This document shows, piece after piece, positions 8,025-17,663 of a stretch of DNA of 64,000 nt. How positions within the stretch are numbered: the stretch's first letter is position 1; each line of letters opens with the position of its first letter. Source of the DNA: Gemmatimonadota bacterium (GTDB lineage: Bacteria > JAAXHH01); NCBI GenBank assembly GCA_009837395.1, contig VXTP01000015.1, forward strand, positions 62,001 through 126,000, read 5' to 3'. The notes under the pieces were generated by a model that saw only the letters and a program-made list of their open reading frames with translations, made no database searches and was not told the origin of the DNA. The position numbers and the translations under genes are program-made.

Positions 8025-9803
8025 ATGAGTTCTGGTGGATCCGTCGTCCGTTCAGGCTTGCGGTTTCAACCGGATGAACCGCCTCCGACGATGCTCGCGC
8101 TCGGCCTGGGACTGCAGCTGGCCTTGTTGAACATCGCCGCGGTCATGATTATCCCGATGATCGTCATGCGGGCCGCCGGACAGACGGAGGACACCGTCGC
8201 GTGGGCCGTATTCGCCTCGGTCGCGATCTGCGGCGCGACCACGATGCTGCAGGTCCTTCGCTTCGGCAGGATCGGATCGGGCCATCTCCTGGTCATGGGC
8301 ACGTCGGCGGCGTACATATCGATCTGTATCGAAGCGTTGGCCGGCGGCGGATCGGCCCTGCTCGCCGTGCTCGTCGTCGTGTCCTCCCTGGTTCCGATCG
8401 CCCTTTCGTGGCGGCTTTCGCTGTTCCAGCGCATCCTCACGCCCACGGTCGCGGGCACCGTGATCATGTTGATTCCCGTCACGGTGATGCCTGTGATGGG
8501 CGATATGTTGTCGTCGACGCCGAATGGGCAATTGTCACTCGGCGCCGTCCTCAGCGCCGCGGCCACCGTGGCCGTCATTTCCGGCTTAACGCTCAAGGGT
8601 TCAGCGAAGTTGCGGCTCTGGGCGCCGATCATCGGCGTGGCCGCCGGCTCCGTAGTCGGCAGTTACTTCGGTCTTTTCGACGTGGATAGAATCGCGGAGG
8701 CGGACTGGATCAACCTGCCCGCATTCCTGTGGCCGGGGTTCGACGTGGGTTTCGGGGGCGATTTCTGGGTGCTGCTTCCCGGCTTTCTGCTGGTGGCGGT
8801 GGTCGTCTCGCTCCGTACGATCAGCAGTTGCGTCGCCATTCAGCGTATATCATGGCGACAGACCAGGGCGGTCGATTTCAGATCGATTCAGGGCGCCATG
8901 ACCGTCGACGGCGTGGGATCTTTCCTCTCCGGACTCGCAGGGACCGTGCCGGGCACGACCTACACGACCAGCGTACCGCTTATCGAACTCACCGGCGTAG
9001 CCGCCCGGACCGTGGGCCTTTTCACCGGCGCCGCTTTCGTAGTGCTCGTGTTCCTGCCCAAGGTGTTCGCCCTGGTCCTTGCGATTCCGGATCCGGTCTT
9101 CGCGGCATTCTTCATCGTGCTGTTGGCGATGCTTTTTATCGTGGGTCTCAAGATCGTCATCCAGGACGGCCTCGACAAGAACAAAGGCTTCATCGTGGGC
9201 GCCGCTTTCCTGGTGGGATTCAGCCTGCAGTTTGAACTGATCTACCCGGAATTCGTCTCGCAGTTCGCGGGGGGCCTGTTCCGGAACGGCATGACCGCGG
9301 GGGGCCTGGTGGCTATTCTCCTCAACCTGGCGCTCAGTGCCACCGGACACCGACGCTACCGGATGGAGACGGCACTGGACACATCCGCCCTGGCTGAAAT
9401 CCGATCGTTCCTCGGGGACTTCGCCTCCCGGTCCGGCTGGGACGCGGCCATGGCCGGACGCCTCGACGCCGTCGCCGAAGAGACCCTGCTGACGCTCATC
9501 CGGCAAAAAGAGCCCGAAAAGCCCGGAGTGCCCGGACAACGAAATGGGAGTAATCTACGGCTCGTAGTATCCAGGGAAGAAGGCGGGGCGGTACTGGAGT
9601 TTGTCGTCACACCGAAAGGCGAGAACATCCAGGACAGGCTCGCTACGTTACCCGACGATACCGACGAAACTTCTATCGAACAGGAAGTCTCTCTCCGGCT
9701 TCTGCGGCACCTCGCGTCTTCGGTCCGCCACCAACAGTACCACGACACGGATATCGTCACCGTTCACGTCAAGGCCACGACGACGGCAGATCCTACCGAT
9801 TGA
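8025..9803 (+). CDS. NCS2 (xanthine/uracil-type) permease with extra C-terminal soluble domain
   Basis: A 592-residue protein. Residues about 25-440 hold many hydrophobic segments and an NCS2-like signature in GTVPGTTYTTSVPLIELTG, so it probably transports a nucleobase or related compound by ion symport across the inner membrane. After the last membrane segment there is a soluble domain of about 140 residues (from HRRYRMETALD) whose helix-strand pattern resembles GHKL/RsbW-type ATPases, although I do not see clear N-box or G-box residues. NCS2 permeases normally end near 450 residues. I chose ATG 8025 (gggag 10 nt upstream) over an in-frame TTG at 7974 without a Shine-Dalgarno. The substrate is unknown. 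Confidence 0.8.
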   Translation: MSSGGSVVRSGLRFQPDEPPPTMLALGLGLQLALLNIAAVMIIPMIVMRAAGQTEDTVAWAVFASVAICGATTMLQVLRFGRIGSGHLLVMGTSAAYISICIEALAGGGSALLAVLVVVSSLVPIALSWRLSLFQRILTPTVAGTVIMLIPVTVMPVMGDMLSSTPNGQLSLGAVLSAAATVAVISGLTLKGSAKLRLWAPIIGVAAGSVVGSYFGLFDVDRIAEADWINLPAFLWPGFDVGFGGDFWVLLPGFLLVAVVVSLRTISSCVAIQRISWRQTRAVDFRSIQGAMTVDGVGSFLSGLAGTVPGTTYTTSVPLIELTGVAARTVGLFTGAAFVVLVFLPKVFALVLAIPDPVFAAFFIVLLAMLFIVGLKIVIQDGLDKNKGFIVGAAFLVGFSLQFELIYPEFVSQFAGGLFRNGMTAGGLVAILLNLALSATGHRRYRMETALDTSALAEIRSFLGDFASRSGWDAAMAGRLDAVAEETLLTLIRQKEPEKPGVPGQRNGSNLRLVVSREEGGAVLEFVVTPKGENIQDRLATLPDDTDETSIEQEVSLRLLRHLASSVRHQQYHDTDIVTVHVKATTTADPTD

Positions 9804-9818
9804 CACGATCCGGACGTC

Positions 9819-10760
9819 TCAGGCCGAATGCGCCAGGCTATTGTTTACGAGGAATTCCCGGAGCAGTGTTACACATTCTTCCGGTTGTTCCAGCGGGAAG
9901 AAATGCGTCGTCTCGGGCAGGAAGTCGTAGTCGACCGTCACCATGTCGCGCAGGTCCATGGTCGGCAGGTAGGAATAGGGGAGGGTGGGGTCTGCCCCGA
10001 TAACCTTCGTCGGGCATTCGAGCTCGTCAAAGTCCACAAGCACCGAATAACTTCTAGAATAATCGATGATCTGGGCCTCGTATTCCCGCGGACAGCGCAG
10101 TTCGAAACCGTCCCCGCTATCGGTCCGCCGCAGCGTCGTCTTCGCCATGAGTTCGCGCACCCCGGGGACGACACGGACGAAACCGGGCGAGTAGCTGAGT
10201 AGCTCCACGAAGTCCTCTTCCGTCTGGAACAGATGCCCGCGGCGTCTCGTGGCAGCGGCGACCTGTTCCGCGGCCGCGTCGAATTCGACCTGGCTGACTC
10301 CAGGCTTGCAGAGGGGCGGATCGAAGAGGATCAGACCGGCGAAATCAACCGCCGGGCCCGACGAAATCAGATCCTTGAAGGTGGAGATGGTCAGCAATGT
10401 GATCAATGCCGAAACGGAGTGGTAGACGCCGACTTTCGGCTTTTGCCCGTATTGATCGTCGATGGCCTCGAGGATCAGGCGCTGGTCGTGGATCAACGTC
10501 GGCACATCGTGCTTCTGCTGATCGCCGACGGTATTCCAGCCGTGATTCCGCTGGTCATACAGGATCAGATCGTAGTCTTCGATGAGGAGAGACCAGAAGG
10601 GGTAGTAAAGGTCTATGGCGAGTCCGTTGCCGTGACTCAGGACGAGGCGCGGACCTTGCGGATTCCCGTGCCTGCGCAGCACGGTTACGGACTCGTCGTC
10701 CAGGCGGACTTCACACGATGCTTGGGGATCGGGTACGATCCAGGTTTTGTCTTCAGTCAT
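9819..10760 (-). CDS. Alpha/beta-fold hydrolase
   Basis: A 313-residue cytoplasmic protein with the alpha/beta hydrolase layout: HGNG oxyanion-hole motif near residue 43, LYDQRNHG after strand 4, a nucleophile elbow that reads YHSVSA (Ser near residue 114) in place of GxSxG, and a C-terminal THFFPLE supplying the catalytic His. An acid residue probably lies in the DFDELECPTKVIGAD stretch. The elbow deviates by having Ser-Ala where Gly is usual, so activity is likely but not certain. The gene converges on the permease gene with 15 bp between stops. It could be an esterase, lipase or C-C hydrolase; the substrate is unknown. Confidence 0.8.
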   Translation of the reverse strand: MTEDKTWIVPDPQASCEVRLDDESVTVLRRHGNPQGPRLVLSHGNGLAIDLYYPFWSLLIEDYDLILYDQRNHGWNTVGDQQKHDVPTLIHDQRLILEAIDDQYGQKPKVGVYHSVSALITLLTISTFKDLISSGPAVDFAGLILFDPPLCKPGVSQVEFDAAAEQVAAATRRRGHLFQTEEDFVELLSYSPGFVRVVPGVRELMAKTTLRRTDSGDGFELRCPREYEAQIIDYSRSYSVLVDFDELECPTKVIGADPTLPYSYLPTMDLRDMVTVDYDFLPETTHFFPLEQPEECVTLLREFLVNNSLAHSA

Positions 10761-10964
10761 TTAGCCTAAAACCTGCCCTTCCGCCGATGCCTTGAATCAA
10801 CCCCTTCGAAATTCAAAAACCAATGGACCTGGGTGTGGACGTAAACGTATCTCTCGCTTCGCTGCTCGTCAAGCGTTTAAACTCTATACTTTGAATACTT
10901 ACTCGTAAGACAAATTCCCAGTACGCGAAGCGATTATCGCCCGACGCGGCTACGGAAACCATGA

Positions 10965-13900
10965 TCAGAAGCTCATGCGTGCAAGGAGGCCGATGCGATG
11001 GTCGGATGCGCCATGCCGGTCGACCCGCGCGCCGGAAAGCTCCAGGGATCCCATGCGCGAACCGAGGTCCGCGGCGCCTATGCGGGCGCCCAGCCGTAAC
11101 TGACGGCGTTCATCCCCGTCGAGGTACAGGTCGCCGAAGGGGGTGACGAGCACGCCCGTGGGCGACGAAGCGAGACCGTATCCCACCTCGGCCCGCATGG
11201 AACGGGCGCGGCTGCCGCCGCGCAAGGTGGAGGCGGCCAGGGGCCGTTCGCGCCACATCGTGCCGGAGTCCGTGGTTCCGGCGCCCATGCGCGGCGCCAC
11301 GGACATCGAAAGACCCCGGCCGTCCGCATTCGGCCTCAGATAAGCGACGAGCGAAACGCCGTTCTCTCGGTATCCCTCGGCCGAATGGACTGCAAGGAAA
11401 CGACCCCGGGCATTGAGGCCGACGCGGCCGCCGGTCAGGCGGAGTCCGCCGGAGACCTCGAGGCCCTGTCCGGTCTGGCCGTCGCCACCGTCGTAGCGTC
11501 CGGCCACCTGCGCGTAGGGCGTTACTGTGGTTCCACCCGCGAGAGCGGTCGAACGCGACCCTTCCAGGCCGACGCGTATCCGCTGCACGCCGGTCGCAAT
11601 GTCGCTCAGCGCGGCCGATTCACTGTCGGAGGTGGAAAGGCGGAGCAATCCCGCGTCGCCCACCAGGTCGAGCCCCAGACCGCCCGAGGAGGCCAGCCGG
11701 GACCGTGCGCCCAGCATGCCCATGCGCATGGACAGGTCGCTTGTGCCATCTTCCACCTCGACTTCGCCGGTGCCGAGTCCCACGATCGACCACACTTCCG
11801 TGAACCCGGTGGGGCAGGTCCAGTGCAGGTACGGCAGCACCGCGTTAAGGCGAGATTCCAGGCTGCCGCTTGCCACGGTAACGTCGTAGTCGGACTGGCC
11901 CATCGTGCGCGAAAGGGCGATGCCCGCCAGCCAGCTGCGCCCCGTGGCCACGTCAAACCCGAGAAACGCCGTTTTGAGGTCTCCGTCATAGCTGGCGTCA
12001 ACACTGGGCTCACCCTGGAAGTTCTGCAGGTCGCCCGCGCCCCAGACGGACCATCTGAGCCCCCCGCTGCCGTTTTGATCCTCCAGCGCGTAGGAGAACG
12101 AACTCGTCCGCAGCAGGTAGTCGCCGCTTGCGCCACGGCGGCGTTCCGCGCCCTGGAGCAAGGCCATCTCCCTCGATGCGGTCTGCCGGCCGTGGCCGGT
12201 CAGTCCGGCCAGCGCCGTGATGCCCGATGCGAGTCCGTCGATCCTGCGGCCTCCCACGGTGATCTCCCGTCCACCACCCGCGGTAAACCTGCCGCCTATG
12301 GTGGCGGAGACGCCGGACAGCATGCTCCGTCCCATGGCCGCCAGGATGTTCGTGTAGGCCTCCCGTTCCGCCGCGACGGCCGTGACGGTCACGCTGACGG
12401 CCAGACTCGCCTCGCCCGCCGCGTTACGGGCCGAGACAGTGACCGTGGCGCCGCCTTTTCGCACCCCCGTTACCGTCAGCGCGGCGCCCGACATGACCGC
12501 TTCGACGACGCCGTTGTCCGTCGAGATCGCCGAATAACTCAGATCCGTGCCGCTGAACAGCGTACCCGCGTTGACCGTCTCGTCGTCTCCCGCCTCCAGC
12601 GTAACCGCGGGCGGGGTGCCGATCGTAGCGGGAGCATCATAGGAATCGGTTACCGAAATCGTGGCGGAATCGAGGTCCACATCTCCGCTGCGGGCGGTAA
12701 TGACAATCGTCTCGCCCCCTGATTCGTAAACCGTGTCGTCCGCGACCGTAAACGTCAGTTCCGTCGACCCCTCCGTCGCCCCGGCGGGTATCGTGATGAC
12801 CAGATCACCCGTGACGCTGTAATCGTCGGCGGTGGCCGTGCCGGACAGAGAAAGGTCGATCACCGACGCTACCCTAATCGGCGCGCTGGACTGCGTGGCC
12901 GTCACCGTCACTGTCTGGGCCCCGCCATCCTCGGTCAACGTGGAGGGAGATACGGTCAGGACGATCTCCGGCGGACCATCGGGTGCAGGATCGTAAAGCC
13001 CCGACCCGATGATGACGTCGATCGGGAGGACGCTTCCATCTGCCCTCGGGAATTCATCTTTGAACCGGCGGGCGTATCCCAACTTGGGGATGTCCGCGCT
13101 GTCGGTGTCGTCCGTGGGGTCGTCGAAGTAATACTCCACGAAGCCGCCTTCCGGGTTGCTTTTCGCCGCTTCGATGACCTGTGGCAGAATGAGTTCTCCG
13201 GTCACGACGTCCCGCACGGTCGCTACCAGGGGCCTTAGCTCGAATCGGTCCGGAAACGCCCCATGAACCAGGATCGTGTTGCTGTTGAGGTCCAGAACGT
13301 AGAGGTACACGGAACCGTGTCGCCAGGGTCCGTTCGGATCTCTCAGGGCAACCCTGGATTTCGTGGAAGAGGCGCGACCTTCAGTCTGGAAGAGATTGAG
13401 AAAGTACTTCCCCGCTTCACCGACAAAGGCCTTCAGGGTTTCCCGGTCCACCACCTCGCTGGCGGTAATGGCCGGGTCGCCGTAATCGATGACTTCTTCA
13501 TCCAGGTGCGTTTCGTTCAGGTTGAATCCCGCGAGCAGCAGGACCGGGACGCCAAGATGCTCCGAGAAGTAGCTGCCGGCATGGCCGGAGGCATCGGGCA
13601 CACCAAAGCGGGCCCCATCGAATGCGCCGTCCGGTTCCTGCGACAAGAGGTTGTTGAGGGCGGCTAATGCGGGTACTCGGATGGCGGGATCGGTCGATTG
13701 CAGCTTGGCCAGATCGGCAGGCGTGACGCCCAGCGCAGTCAGGATCGCGGTATAGATCGAGGCTTTGATGCGCCGTCCCGACAAGGCCATTTGCTTCGCG
13801 TGAACGTACACCCTGCGATCGAGCGTCAGTTGTACGAGGTAGGTGGAGCCGGAACGGTAAGGCCCCCCTTCCTGCCTGATGAGACACAGATTGTACAGGT

Positions 13901-15230
13901 AAACGCCGTCTCCTATTTCCACATTCAACCGTTCCCTGGCGGCCAGCGTGAAATCCCTCAGGCTGGCGCTGCCGTCTTCCACCTGTTGGGCCGTCACAGC
14001 CGGGTCCGGCGAAGGAACAACGCCGTCGGGAAGGGGACAGGGTGCGACAATCTCGGGCGCGCGTCCATAAAACCCCGACCCGATGATGACGTCGATCGGG
14101 AGGACGCTTCCGTCTGGCCTCGGGAGTTCACCTGTGAACCTGCGGGCGTATCCCACCTTGGGGACGTCGGCACTGTCGGTGTCGTCAGAGGGATCGTCGA
14201 AGTAATACTCCACGAAACCGCCTTCCGGGTTGCTTTTCGCCGCTTCGATGACCTGCGGCAGAATGAGTTCTCCCGTCACGACGTCCCGCACGGTCGCTAC
14301 CAGGGGCCTTAGCTCGAACCGGTCCGGAAACGCACCATGAACCAGGATCGTGTTGCTGGTGAGGTCCAGAACGTAGAGGTACACGGAGCCGTGTCGCCAG
14401 GGCCCGTTCGGATCTCTCAGGGCCACCCTGGATCTCGTGGATGAGGCGCGACCCTCGGTCTGGAAGAGGTTGAGATAATACTCCCCTGCTTCCCCGACGA
14501 AGGCCTTCAGGGTTTCCCGGTCCACCACCTCACTGGCGGTAATGGCCGGGTCGCCGTAATCGATGGCTTCTTCGTCCAGGTGCGTTTCGTTCAGGTCGAA
14601 TCCCGCGAGCAGCAAGGTCGGGACGCCAAGATGCTCTGAAAAGTAGCTGCCGGCATGGCCGGAGGCGCCAGGTGCACCGAACCTGGTCCCATCGAATGCG
14701 CCGTCCGGTTCTTGCGACAAGAGGTTGTTGAGGGCGGCTAATGCGGGTACTCGGATGGCAGGATCGGTCGATTGCAGTTTGGCCAGATCGGCTGGCGTGA
14801 CGCCCAGCGCAGTCAGGATCGCGGTATAGATCGAGGCTTTGATGCGCCGTCCCGACAAGGCCATTTGCTTCGCGTGAACGTACACCCTGCGATCGAGCGT
14901 CAGTTGTACGAGGTAGGTGGAGCCGGAACGGTAAGGCCCCCCTTCCTGCCTGATGAGACACAGATTGTACAGGTAAACGCCGTCTCCTATTTCCACATTC
15001 AACCGTTCCCTGGCGGCCAGCGTGAAATCCCTCAGGCTGGCGCTGCCGTCTTCCACCTGTTGGGCCGTCACAGCCGGGTCCGGCGGAGGAGCAACGCCTT
15101 CGGGGAGTGGACAGGATACCTGAGTTTGCGCGTGCGCCGGGCAAACATCGGTCAAGACGCCGTAGAGCACGAGCACGCCAAACACAACAACGAGTAAATT
15201 CAGGGTCTTCCCAATGACATGCTGCGTCAT
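10965..15230 (-). CDS. Autotransporter-like protein with tandem Cache-like repeats, Calx-beta and Ig-like domains
   Basis: 1421 residues. The start is the ATG at 15230, preceded by aaggagg; a longer TTG frame has no signal sequence at its end. The order is: signal peptide ending AHAQ, then two 358-residue repeats. Each repeat holds Cache-like modules (LYVLDLNSNTILVHG, GFVEYYF, IDVIIGSGLY). A Calx-beta-type domain (LTEDGGAQTVTVTA) and an Ig-like domain (VTVSARNAAGEASLAVSV) follow. The last 400 residues alternate polar and apolar and end in LLARMSF, as outer-membrane barrels do. Known use of Cache domains is ligand sensing in chemoreceptors and kinases; here they would be displayed at the surface, which is inference. 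I see no kinase or receptor partner nearby. Confidence 0.85.
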   Translation of the reverse strand: MTQHVIGKTLNLLVVVFGVLVLYGVLTDVCPAHAQTQVSCPLPEGVAPPPDPAVTAQQVEDGSASLRDFTLAARERLNVEIGDGVYLYNLCLIRQEGGPYRSGSTYLVQLTLDRRVYVHAKQMALSGRRIKASIYTAILTALGVTPADLAKLQSTDPAIRVPALAALNNLLSQEPDGAFDGTRFGAPGASGHAGSYFSEHLGVPTLLLAGFDLNETHLDEEAIDYGDPAITASEVVDRETLKAFVGEAGEYYLNLFQTEGRASSTRSRVALRDPNGPWRHGSVYLYVLDLTSNTILVHGAFPDRFELRPLVATVRDVVTGELILPQVIEAAKSNPEGGFVEYYFDDPSDDTDSADVPKVGYARRFTGELPRPDGSVLPIDVIIGSGFYGRAPEIVAPCPLPDGVVPSPDPAVTAQQVEDGSASLRDFTLAARERLNVEIGDGVYLYNLCLIRQEGGPYRSGSTYLVQLTLDRRVYVHAKQMALSGRRIKASIYTAILTALGVTPADLAKLQSTDPAIRVPALAALNNLLSQEPDGAFDGARFGVPDASGHAGSYFSEHLGVPVLLLAGFNLNETHLDEEVIDYGDPAITASEVVDRETLKAFVGEAGKYFLNLFQTEGRASSTKSRVALRDPNGPWRHGSVYLYVLDLNSNTILVHGAFPDRFELRPLVATVRDVVTGELILPQVIEAAKSNPEGGFVEYYFDDPTDDTDSADIPKLGYARRFKDEFPRADGSVLPIDVIIGSGLYDPAPDGPPEIVLTVSPSTLTEDGGAQTVTVTATQSSAPIRVASVIDLSLSGTATADDYSVTGDLVITIPAGATEGSTELTFTVADDTVYESGGETIVITARSGDVDLDSATISVTDSYDAPATIGTPPAVTLEAGDDETVNAGTLFSGTDLSYSAISTDNGVVEAVMSGAALTVTGVRKGGATVTVSARNAAGEASLAVSVTVTAVAAEREAYTNILAAMGRSMLSGVSATIGGRFTAGGGREITVGGRRIDGLASGITALAGLTGHGRQTASREMALLQGAERRRGASGDYLLRTSSFSYALEDQNGSGGLRWSVWGAGDLQNFQGEPSVDASYDGDLKTAFLGFDVATGRSWLAGIALSRTMGQSDYDVTVASGSLESRLNAVLPYLHWTCPTGFTEVWSIVGLGTGEVEVEDGTSDLSMRMGMLGARSRLASSGGLGLDLVGDAGLLRLSTSDSESAALSDIATGVQRIRVGLEGSRSTALAGGTTVTPYAQVAGRYDGGDGQTGQGLEVSGGLRLTGGRVGLNARGRFLAVHSAEGYRENGVSLVAYLRPNADGRGLSMSVAPRMGAGTTDSGTMWRERPLAASTLRGGSRARSMRAEVGYGLASSPTGVLVTPFGDLYLDGDERRQLRLGARIGAADLGSRMGSLELSGARVDRHGASDHRIGLLARMSF
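12966..14039 (-). repeat. 1074-bp direct repeat, copy 2
   Basis: In-frame duplicate (358 codons) of 14040-15113, encoding the second Cache-like repeat. Between 13720 and 14011 I saw no difference from the other copy. A 118-bp stretch from 13261 differs at 7 positions. Confidence 0.9.
14040..15113 (-). repeat. 1074-bp direct repeat, copy 1
   Basis: N-terminal copy of the duplicated Cache-like unit, offset exactly 1074 bp from copy 2. Both start at a CPLP motif and end after GSGxY. Confidence 0.9.
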
Positions 15231-15342
15231 CGGAGGCCTCCTTCGCGAGGTGGTAGTGTGAGGCAGTAATACACCGCGGTTTGCGTAACTTATCAACCCG
15301 GTTGTCCGGTCAAGGCTATGATTCGAATCTTCTCAAAGGACG

Positions 15343-15375
15343 ATCATGTTGAAATAGTATCATGTTGAAAATAGT
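15343..15375. repeat. 16/17-bp tandem repeat upstream of the autotransporter
   Basis: atcatgttgaaatagt is followed directly by atcatgttgaaaatagt, about 110 bp upstream of the autotransporter start in an AT-rich stretch. It could be a double binding site or part of the promoter. I cannot place -10 and -35 boxes with confidence. Confidence 0.5.
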
Positions 15376-15482
15376 TTTGTTACTAAAGTTCGCAAGATGT
15401 TTTCCGGTCGGGGGTGGGTCTTGGACAAAACGCTTTTACACGGTTCGGCCGGGCCTGGACGCACGGGGTCCCTACCAGACCG

Positions 15483-16598
15483 CTACCCGCCCGTAAGCAC
15501 CTCCCGGCACCGATCCGCCACGATCCGCTCCTGGCCGTCCTGCAGGTTATGGGGATTGATGGAGAAACCCTCCTCGCCCCGTTCCTGCACAATGATCCTG
15601 GGGTGGCCGTCGAGCAGGGCCTTCACCGCGTCGCTCCCCGTCAGGCCGGCTTCCGGGCCGACGGCGACCCTGAGCTGGGGCACGGTGTAGGTCTCTTCCG
15701 GATCGAGCCGGCTGAGGGAAACGTGGGGTATTCCGTCGAGTTCGTTTTCGATGTACCGCACCTTTTCTTCCCAGGCCGCCGCGTCCGCCGCGTGGTCCCG
15801 GTTCAGATAGATCTCGAGGGCCTTGATGAAGGCGAAAATCTCCTCCCGGCTGACCTTCATGGGCCGGCCGACCGTGGCGAAGGGCGTCCCGTTCACCGCG
15901 CAGGCGCTGATCAGATCCTTCCGCCCGATGATGAGGCCCGTCGACTGGGGACCCTGGAGACTCTTGCCGCCGCTGAATATGACCAGGTCGGCGCCGGCTT
16001 CCGTGAACCGGGTCAGCGTGGACACCGGCGGACATTCCGAGGCGGCGTCGACGATGACGGGCACGTCGACGGCATGGGCCATGGCCACGGCCTGTTCCAG
16101 GGGGACGGCGTTGTCGTCCTTGAAGTTCTTGCCCAGGTAGAAGACCGCCGCCGTGCGCGTGCCGTCGCCGATGGCCGCCCGCATGGCCTCTACGGGCGGG
16201 CCGTCCGAGTCGTCCAGCTCGATCAGCTTCGCGCCGGTCAGCCGGATGGCCTGGTCGTAAGCGATCCGATGCGTTTTCTGGACGACCACTTCGTCACGCA
16301 TCCCGGTCGTGTCCGGTAGCTGGCGGATCCGCTCCGGGTCGGTCCCGGTCATGCAGGACGCCGTGGTGATGACCAGGCCGCAGGCGGCGCTGGCGGTGAC
16401 GTAGGCCGCTTCCACGCTGAGCATTCGGGCGACCTTCTCCCCGGCTTTCTCGTGCAGTTCGTCCAGGATACAGAACTCGCGGGAAGCCACGCGCATGGTC
16501 TCCATGATTTCCGGATCCAGAAGGGCGCCCCCGTAACGCGTGGCCGTACCGATGGCGTTGATGACCGGACGCACGCCGATGTCTTCATAGATGCCCAT
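15483..16598 (-). CDS. SelA-like PLP-dependent enzyme (DgaE/YhfS type)
   Basis: 371 residues from ATG 16598, which gives the family-typical beginning MGIYEDIGVRPVINA; an in-frame GTG at 16685 would add 29 residues without similarity. The PLP lysine is expected at Lys212 in FSGGKSLQGPQ, and VIVDAASECPP supplies the cofactor-binding Asp. The fold is that of the selenocysteine synthase/aminotransferase class V branch. Members without a SelB/SelD context are mostly lyases or racemases of amino acids or amino sugars, for example glucosaminate-6-phosphate ammonia-lyase. No selenium genes are nearby, so a lyase role is more likely. The gene is divergent from the dioxygenase at 16752. Confidence 0.8.
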   Translation of the reverse strand: MGIYEDIGVRPVINAIGTATRYGGALLDPEIMETMRVASREFCILDELHEKAGEKVARMLSVEAAYVTASAACGLVITTASCMTGTDPERIRQLPDTTGMRDEVVVQKTHRIAYDQAIRLTGAKLIELDDSDGPPVEAMRAAIGDGTRTAAVFYLGKNFKDDNAVPLEQAVAMAHAVDVPVIVDAASECPPVSTLTRFTEAGADLVIFSGGKSLQGPQSTGLIIGRKDLISACAVNGTPFATVGRPMKVSREEIFAFIKALEIYLNRDHAADAAAWEEKVRYIENELDGIPHVSLSRLDPEETYTVPQLRVAVGPEAGLTGSDAVKALLDGHPRIIVQERGEEGFSINPHNLQDGQERIVADRCREVLTGG

Positions 16599-16751
16599 GG
16601 CTTCGAACCCTTTCGCAATGGCCGCAATGCATGTGTCCGGTCGGAAAACCCTTGTCCCGCCGGCAGATTGCACTGCATATTTCACTGTTGTCCCAAGAAA
16701 AGTTTATATAGGAAATAGACGCCGCGCAGACCCATAATCAAGGAATAAAAC

Positions 16752-17663
16752 ATGCAGTACGATGCATCCCGGCGGACTTTCGACTGCGAGCCTACACTTA
16801 CGGACTCGGACGTCCTGCGCTTCTGCCGGGAAGGATACCTGCATTTCGAGGGCGTCGTCCCCGACGAGATCAACCGGCGGACGCGCGATTACCTGAACGG
16901 GAAGATTCCCGCCAACCCGAGCTACATGCCCTCCGGCATGACCGCAGACGACCTGGTCCGTATCCGGAATTCCCATGAACCGAGCTCGATCCTGCTCGAA
17001 GACTGGTTCATCGAGCACGTCCTGCTCAACCCCGTGCTGGCGGGGACGCTTCGCTCGCTCCTCGGCCGTCACGTGGGTATGCCGGTGCTGGTCAGCGACC
17101 ACCGGGTCGAATGCCCGGAGGGTCCCCAGGGGTGGCATCACGACGCCGATCACCTCTTCGGACCGGAGGTCCATTTCGTCGAGGTGTTCTATTTCCCCCA
17201 GGACACCCCCGATGAGATGGGACCCACCGAAGTCACACCCGGCTCCCACATCCGGACGACCCGCCGAACGCAGGAGGAGAACGGCGTCTTGTGTTCGGGT
17301 CCCGCCGGCACCATCGGCCTGCATTCGCAGAGCATCCTCCATCGCCGCGGCACGTCCACGGCAACCGGCGTGCGGCACATGCTGAAGTACAGCTACTGGC
17401 GCACAGTGCCTCCCGCGAGGGACTGGATCGCCGAACCGGATTTCGACTTCAGGCACGCCGATTACGGGGGACACGGATCCGCCCGTTACGTGGCCCACAT
17501 GTTCTACTGGCTCTGCGGCAAAGGCGATGAATTCCGCTTGATCGGCGGCCAGGCGTGGCCCTGGAAATCCACCAACCAGATCGGACCCTCCTATGGTTAC
17601 GGACGTACGGAGGGCTATCTCCCCGACTGGCGTGGGAACAACGACGACGATTATGCCCGGTAG
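16752..17663 (+). CDS. Phytanoyl-CoA dioxygenase-family Fe(II)/2-oxoglutarate oxygenase, HxD type
   Basis: 303 residues with aaggaa 7 nt before the ATG. The iron facial triad is visible: His129 and Asp131 in GWHHDADH, and a distal His197 in SILHRRG. WHHDADHLFG and TEVTPGSH are typical PhyH-family surroundings. It probably hydroxylates a small molecule in the cytoplasm using O2 and 2-oxoglutarate; the substrate is unknown. Its stop lies inside the start region of the downstream kinase-aminotransferase fusion (11-bp overlap), so the two are almost certainly translated together. That neighbour suggests an amino-acid or amine substrate. Compare the HxG paralogue at 20853. Confidence 0.88.
   Translation: MQYDASRRTFDCEPTLTDSDVLRFCREGYLHFEGVVPDEINRRTRDYLNGKIPANPSYMPSGMTADDLVRIRNSHEPSSILLEDWFIEHVLLNPVLAGTLRSLLGRHVGMPVLVSDHRVECPEGPQGWHHDADHLFGPEVHFVEVFYFPQDTPDEMGPTEVTPGSHIRTTRRTQEENGVLCSGPAGTIGLHSQSILHRRGTSTATGVRHMLKYSYWRTVPPARDWIAEPDFDFRHADYGGHGSARYVAHMFYWLCGKGDEFRLIGGQAWPWKSTNQIGPSYGYGRTEGYLPDWRGNNDDDYAR

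Noticed and set aside
12966-15113. The 1-kb direct repeats as a composite mobile element
   Set aside because: They are in-frame protein repeats with no terminal inverted repeats, target duplication or transposase.
15483-16598. Selenocysteine synthase (SelA)
   Set aside because: The fold fits, but there is no SelB, SelD or tRNA-Sec nearby and the length is shorter than SelA, so the lyase-like branch is preferred.
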